The position numbers and the translations under genes are program-made. Shown piece by piece: positions 59,617 through 64,000 of a stretch of DNA of 64,000 nucleotides; the first letter of the stretch is position 1; each line of letters begins with the position of its first letter. The DNA comes from Cavia porcellus (taxonomy: Eukaryota > Chordata > Mammalia > Rodentia > Caviidae), in the NCBI RefSeq assembly GCF_034190915.1, contig NW_026947490.1, positions 63,973,494 to 64,037,493 on the forward strand, in the 5' to 3' direction. The notes under the pieces are model-generated. The model was given only the letters and a program-made list of their open reading frames with translations. It made no database searches and was not told where the DNA came from.

Positions 59617-62600
59617 ATGCAACAGCAAAGAGATAACATTCCTACAATTAATCAGCATTTAACAGTAATAACCATTAATGTAAATGGTCTCAATGCACCA
59701 ACTAAAAGAAACAGACTAGCAGAATGGATCAAGAAACAAAATCCAACCATATGCTGTTTACAGGAAACCCATCTAACCCAGAAGGATACTCACAGACTGA
59801 AAGTCAAAGGATGGAAAACAATTCTCCATGCAGCAGGAATCCAAAAAAAGGCAGGAGTAGCCATCCTGTTTGCAGACAACGTGAACTTTAAACCAACAAT
59901 GACCATAAAGGACAAAGAAGGTCACTACATACTCGTAAGGGGAAAACTCCAAGAGGAAGAGATAACTATCTTAAATATATATGCACCAAACTCCAGAGCA
60001 CCCAGTTATATAAAACAATTATTAACAGAAATGAAAACTCAAATTATCAGTAACACAATTGTAACAGGAGACCTTAATACACCACTGACACCAAGGGACA
60101 GATCAACCAGACAGAAAATGAGCAAAGAAATAACAGAACTGAATCACACCTGTGAACAAATGGGTTTGATAGACATATACAGAATGTTCCACCCAACAAC
60201 ATCAGAATACACATTCTTCTCAGCAGTACATGGATCATTTTCTAAAATAGACCATATATTAGCTCACAGAACATATTTAAGCAAATGCAAAAAAGTTGAA
60301 ATCATCCCTTGCATATTATCAGATCATAGCGCTCTGAAATTAGAAATTAATGACAAAAGATACTGCAAAAATTCCACAAACACATGGAAACTAAATAACA
60401 CACTCTTGAGTAATCAGTGGGTCACAGAAGAAATTAAAGAAGAAATTAAACAATACCTAAAAGAAAATGAAAATGCAGATACAACTTACCGGAATCTGTG
60501 GGATGCAATGAAAGCCGTTCTGAGAGGAAAATTTATTGCACTGAGTTCCCACATCAGGAAAACAGAACGAATACAAATAAATAACTTGATGCTACACCTC
60601 AAACAGCTAGAAAAAGAAGAGCAAGTCAAGCCCAAAGCCAAAAGAAGAGAGGAAATTATAAAAATCAGAGCAGAAATCAATGCAATAGAGACTAAGAAAA
60701 CAATCCAAAGAATCAACGAATCAAAGAGTTGGTTCTTTGAAAGAATAAATAAAATTGATAAGCCCCTAGCCAACCTTATTAAAAAAAGGGAAGAAAAAGC
60801 TCAAATTCATGCAATAAGAAATGAAAAAGGAGAAATCACTACAGACCCAATAGAAATACAGAGGATCATCAACACCTATTTCGAAAACCTCTACTCTCAA
60901 AAGTTTGATAACACAGAAGAAATAGACAGATTCTTAGAAGCATATGAAGTACCAAAGCTAGATCAAGAGGATATAAAACTGTTGAATAACCCAATCTCTG
61001 CTAATGAACTTGAAAAAGTAATTAAGGCCTTACCCACCAAGAAAAGCCCAGGCCCAGATGGATTCACTGCAGAATTCTACAAGAAATATAAAGAAGACCT
61101 AATGCCGACACTCCTCAAACTATTCAATGAAATTGAAAGGGAAGCAATCCTTCCTAAGTCATTCCTGGAAGCAAATATTACTCTAGTACCAAAACCTGAG
61201 AAAGACCCAACTATAAAAGAGAACTATAGACCGATCTCCCTAATGAACACAGATGCAAAAATCCTCAATAAAATATTGGCAAATAGGATCCAGCAAATCA
61301 TCAAGAAGATTATACACCATGACCAAGTGGGATTCATCCCAGGAATGCAAGGATGGTTCAACATACGCAAATCAATAAATGTAATCCACCATATCAATAA
61401 AGCCAAAAATAAGAATCACATGATCATCTCTATAGATGCAGAAAAAGCCTTCGATAAGGTCCAACACTTATTCATGATAAGAACTTTACAGAAAATTGGA
61501 ATAAATGGTCTTTACCTCAATATAATAAAGGCCATTTATGACAAACCAACAGCCAGCATCATACTAAATGGCCAAAAATTGAAAGCCTTTACTTTAAAAT
61601 CGGGCACAAGACAAGGATGTCCTTTATCACCACTCCTATTTAATATAGTACTGGAAGTACTAGCCAGAGCAATTAGGCAAGAAAGAGAAATAAAAGGGGT
61701 AAAGATAGGAAAAGAAGAAGTTAAATTATCATTGTTTGCAGATGACATGATACTCTACATAGAAGACCCCCTAAACTCCATTGAAATACTCTTAGATACA
61801 ATAAATAAATTCAGTAATGTGGCTGGATACAAAATCAATACTCAGAAATCAATAGCATTCCTATACACGAACAACAAAATTACAGAGAGGGAAATAAGAG
61901 AAACTGGACTATTCACATTAGCAAGCAAAAAAATGAAATATTTAGGAATTACTCTTACGAAAGAAGTCAAAGACTTATACAGTGAAAATTACAATACACT
62001 GAAAAAGGAAATTGAAGATGATCTCAGAAAATGGAAAGACATCCCTTGCTCATGGATAGGAAGAACAAACATTGTGAAAATGGCCATTCTCCCAAAACTG
62101 TTATACAGATTCAATGCAATCCCAATAGAAATTCCATCAACATACCTTATAGATCTAGAGAAATCACTCCTAAATTTCATCTGGAACCAGAAGAGACCCA
62201 GAATCGCAAAGGCAATTCTAAGCAGCAAAGACAAAGCAGGAGGCATCACAATCCCTGACTTGAAGTTATACTACAAAGCAACAGTAGTAAAATCAACATG
62301 GTATTGGAATCAAAACAGAGCCGAAGATCAGTGGAATAGATTAGAAGATACAACCACAACTACGAACACACTCAACCACCTTATCTTTGATAAAGGAGCC
62401 AAGCAGGTTCACTGGAAGAACGACAGTCTCTTTAATAAATGGTGCTGGAAAAACTGGCTCTCCATTTGCCGAAAACTAAAGCTAGACCCATGTCTATCAC
62501 CATGTACTAAATTAAAATCTAAATGGGTCAAAGATCTGAATATTAAAACAGAAACACTAAATCTATTGGAAGACAAATTAGGTAGAAACCTTGGAGACAT

Positions 62601-63453
62601 AGGAGTAGGTAAAGAATTCATGAACAGGACTCAAACCGCACGGGAAATACTTCCCAGAATCAATAACTGGGACCACTTCTTATTAAAAAGTTTCTGCATG
62701 TCAAAAGAAATCTCCAGCATAGTGAAAAGAAAACCCACAAACTGGGAAAAGATTTTAGTGAACTCTCTCTCAGACAAGGGCCTCTTGTCTAAAACATATA
62801 AAGAATTAAAGAAACTCAGACCTCCAAAATTCAAAGATCCAATCCAAAAATGGGCATCTGAGATGAATACGCAATTCTCAGATGAAGAAATGCAAATGGC
62901 AAATAAATACATGAAAAAATGCTCATCATCATTGGTCATTAGAGAAATGCAAATTAAAACCACACTGAGATACCATCTCACTCCTGAAAGAATGGCCAGG
63001 ATCAAGAAAACCGACAACAAATGCTGGAGAGGCTGTGGGGAAAAGGGAACTCTCCTGCACTGCTGGTGGGAGTGTAGACTGGTACAGCCTTTGTGGAGAT
63101 CTGTCTGGAGATTTCTCAAAAAGTTGGGACTGGAAGTCCCATTTATTCCAGCTATTCCACTTCTAGGCATATTCCCAGAAGAACTGAAAGCATCATACCA
63201 CAGTGATATATGTGCACCTATGTTTATAGCAGCACAATTTGTAATCGCCAGATCATGGAAACAACCCAAGTGTCCATCAACTGAGGAATGGATAAAAAAG
63301 TTGTGGTATTTCTATACAATGGAGTATTATTCAGCTATAAAGAAGGATCACATTGAGATATTTATCAATAAATGGGCGCAGCTTGAGACCATACTCATAA
63401 GTGAAATAAATCAATCTCGCATGTGTGAATACCGAATAGTTTCCCTAATGTAA
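59617..63453 (+). CDS. LINE-1 ORF2 protein (endonuclease and reverse transcriptase), 1278 aa, intact
   Basis: ORF2p nicks genomic DNA and primes reverse transcription of L1 RNA at the nick. The N-terminal AP-type endonuclease spans about 1-245, with N21, E50 (QETHL), D152 and N154 (GDLNTP), D212 and H237 (SDH) at the positions of the catalytic residues of human ORF2p shifted by 7. The reverse transcriptase lies at about 470-780, with SPGPDGF and the catalytic FADD (D709, D710). The C-terminal motif is CX3CX7HX4C at C1136, C1140, H1148 and C1153. Length matches the 1275-1281 aa of other mammalian L1s. The motif GDLN in place of the common GDFN is a small difference; the acidic residue and Asn remain. 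The start ATG is the first in frame after ORF1. No break is seen, so the enzyme is probably functional. Confidence 0.96.
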   Translation: MQQQRDNIPTINQHLTVITINVNGLNAPTKRNRLAEWIKKQNPTICCLQETHLTQKDTHRLKVKGWKTILHAAGIQKKAGVAILFADNVNFKPTMTIKDKEGHYILVRGKLQEEEITILNIYAPNSRAPSYIKQLLTEMKTQIISNTIVTGDLNTPLTPRDRSTRQKMSKEITELNHTCEQMGLIDIYRMFHPTTSEYTFFSAVHGSFSKIDHILAHRTYLSKCKKVEIIPCILSDHSALKLEINDKRYCKNSTNTWKLNNTLLSNQWVTEEIKEEIKQYLKENENADTTYRNLWDAMKAVLRGKFIALSSHIRKTERIQINNLMLHLKQLEKEEQVKPKAKRREEIIKIRAEINAIETKKTIQRINESKSWFFERINKIDKPLANLIKKREEKAQIHAIRNEKGEITTDPIEIQRIINTYFENLYSQKFDNTEEIDRFLEAYEVPKLDQEDIKLLNNPISANELEKVIKALPTKKSPGPDGFTAEFYKKYKEDLMPTLLKLFNEIEREAILPKSFLEANITLVPKPEKDPTIKENYRPISLMNTDAKILNKILANRIQQIIKKIIHHDQVGFIPGMQGWFNIRKSINVIHHINKAKNKNHMIISIDAEKAFDKVQHLFMIRTLQKIGINGLYLNIIKAIYDKPTASIILNGQKLKAFTLKSGTRQGCPLSPLLFNIVLEVLARAIRQEREIKGVKIGKEEVKLSLFADDMILYIEDPLNSIEILLDTINKFSNVAGYKINTQKSIAFLYTNNKITEREIRETGLFTLASKKMKYLGITLTKEVKDLYSENYNTLKKEIEDDLRKWKDIPCSWIGRTNIVKMAILPKLLYRFNAIPIEIPSTYLIDLEKSLLNFIWNQKRPRIAKAILSSKDKAGGITIPDLKLYYKATVVKSTWYWNQNRAEDQWNRLEDTTTTTNTLNHLIFDKGAKQVHWKNDSLFNKWCWKNWLSICRKLKLDPCLSPCTKLKSKWVKDLNIKTETLNLLEDKLGRNLGDIGVGKEFMNRTQTAREILPRINNWDHFLLKSFCMSKEISSIVKRKPTNWEKILVNSLSDKGLLSKTYKELKKLRPPKFKDPIQKWASEMNTQFSDEEMQMANKYMKKCSSSLVIREMQIKTTLRYHLTPERMARIKKTDNKCWRGCGEKGTLLHCWWECRLVQPLWRSVWRFLKKLGLEVPFIPAIPLLGIFPEELKASYHSDICAPMFIAAQFVIARSWKQPKCPSTEEWIKKLWYFYTMEYYSAIKKDHIEIFINKWAQLETILISEINQSRMCEYRIVSLM

Positions 63454-64000
63454 GTAATGATTCAAATATATAAAAATATGTGGTAATCATGATTCCCCAT
63501 TAGGTGGCCTTGGAGCCTTATAAAGTTTTCACTCATTAATTAGAAAGGCTTTATTCTGGGCTTCTTGATTTGAAAATATTTGAAGCTAGAGTATATGAAG
63601 TTTTATCCAAATATTTCAAGGAAAAAGACACTATGGTAACTACTATTAAGTCAGGTTATATGGTGGTGAAGTACTAGGTTGTTGAAACAGTCATGCTGTG
63701 ACCTCTATTGTTATATTGTTATGTCCTGTTTTATCTCAATCTCCCCCTTATTGTTTTAAAAAAATTAGTCATTTCTTATGTTTGTCTTAATTAAAGAAAA
63801 AATTCAAATAATTAGGATATATAAATAATAACTCTTTTTGATTTCCTATTAACTTGTTTTGAAGTCCTGTAGTGCTCCCACGATCTTGTTTTGACTGATT
63901 AGACGATTAGACTCTGTTCCATTCTATATGGTAGTATCAAGTTTGAAGACATAGGCAACTACTTTGAAGACAATAAGATTCACTAAGATACCCATTCTGG
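63454..64000 (+). other. L1 3' UTR, possibly followed by flanking DNA
   Basis: AT-rich sequence after the ORF2 stop. Short A-runs occur near 63,758 and 63,795-63,801, but none is followed by a convincing copy of the 5' target site. The element may end near 63,803 or continue past the window. No G-rich polypurine tract typical of many L1 3' UTRs was seen. Nothing else is recognised here. Confidence 0.55.

Larger units (their letters stand above)
57198..64000 (+). mobile_element. Full-length LINE-1 with intact ORFs (3' end probably outside window)
   Basis: An autonomous non-LTR retrotransposon in the order: four 260-bp promoter monomers (57,201-58,240), unique leader (58,241-58,544), ORF1, 19-bp spacer, ORF2, 3' UTR. 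Both ORFs are uninterrupted and the monomers differ at only a few positions, so the copy is young. The sense strand of the ORFs is A-rich, as usual for L1. The 5' edge lies at about 57,198, where similarity between the first monomer and the others stops. No clear A-tail or matching target-site duplication was found before the window ends. A loose match between the 5' flank (about 57,184-57,200) and about 63,824-63,842 is too poor to call a duplication. Full length and integrity are seen; present activity is inference. Confidence 0.95.

Noticed and set aside
60486..63269. Minus-strand frames within L1 ORF2 (up to 212 codons)
   Set aside because: Shadows of the A-rich ORF2 coding strand.
63800..63845. 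Target duplication of the intact L1 (AACTCTT...GAT shared with the 5' flank)
   Set aside because: Needs gaps and mismatches, unlike a young insertion.

Overview
The window is mammalian nuclear DNA, almost certainly from a rodent. The evidence is its repeats: tRNA-Ala-derived ID-type SINEs, 7SL-derived B1 monomers fused to an ID tail (B1-dID dimers), MaLR-type LTRs, the older mammalian repeats MIR, L2, MER5A and L1M, and a young LINE-1. The B1-dID dimers and ID variants point away from mouse and rat, towards a squirrel-related or beaver-related lineage. The species call is inference only.

No host protein-coding gene could be supported. The first 57 kb reads as intergenic or intronic DNA. It holds old repeats, scattered SINEs, several LTRs, simple repeats and a few unique stretches rich in homeodomain-type motifs that may be conserved regulatory DNA. 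One short cysteine-rich open segment behind an acceptor-like site (about 44,487-44,668, minus strand) is the only host exon candidate, and it is weak.

Layout: 1-11.5 kb is unique DNA with an old repeat (1.3 kb), an L1M 3' end (3 kb) and an antisense L1M piece (6.5-7.6 kb). 11.6-13.2 kb holds MIR, L2 and a TA-flanked DNA-transposon fossil split by a SINE. 16.1-19.5 kb is a 5'-truncated antisense L1 with a nested SINE. 22-30.2 kb holds MLT1 LTRs, a probable ERV LTR carrying a SINE, and MER5A. 30-39 kb has CA/TG and TA microsatellites, MIR and SINEs. 39-49.2 kb has nested SINEs, a very fresh SINE at 41.7 kb, an LTR with TATA box and polyA signal (42.6-43.1 kb), a Tigger-like fossil (45.4 kb) and two MaLR LTRs in opposite orientations. 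49-57 kb is mostly unique.

The main feature is a structurally complete LINE-1 on the plus strand from about 57,198 to the window end. It has four exact 260-bp promoter monomers in an A-B-A-B arrangement, a unique leader, an intact ORF1 (350 aa), a 19-bp spacer and an intact ORF2 (1278 aa) that keeps endonuclease, reverse transcriptase and Cys/His motif residues. The two proteins would form the RNP that copies the element, and probably the SINEs, by target-primed reverse transcription.
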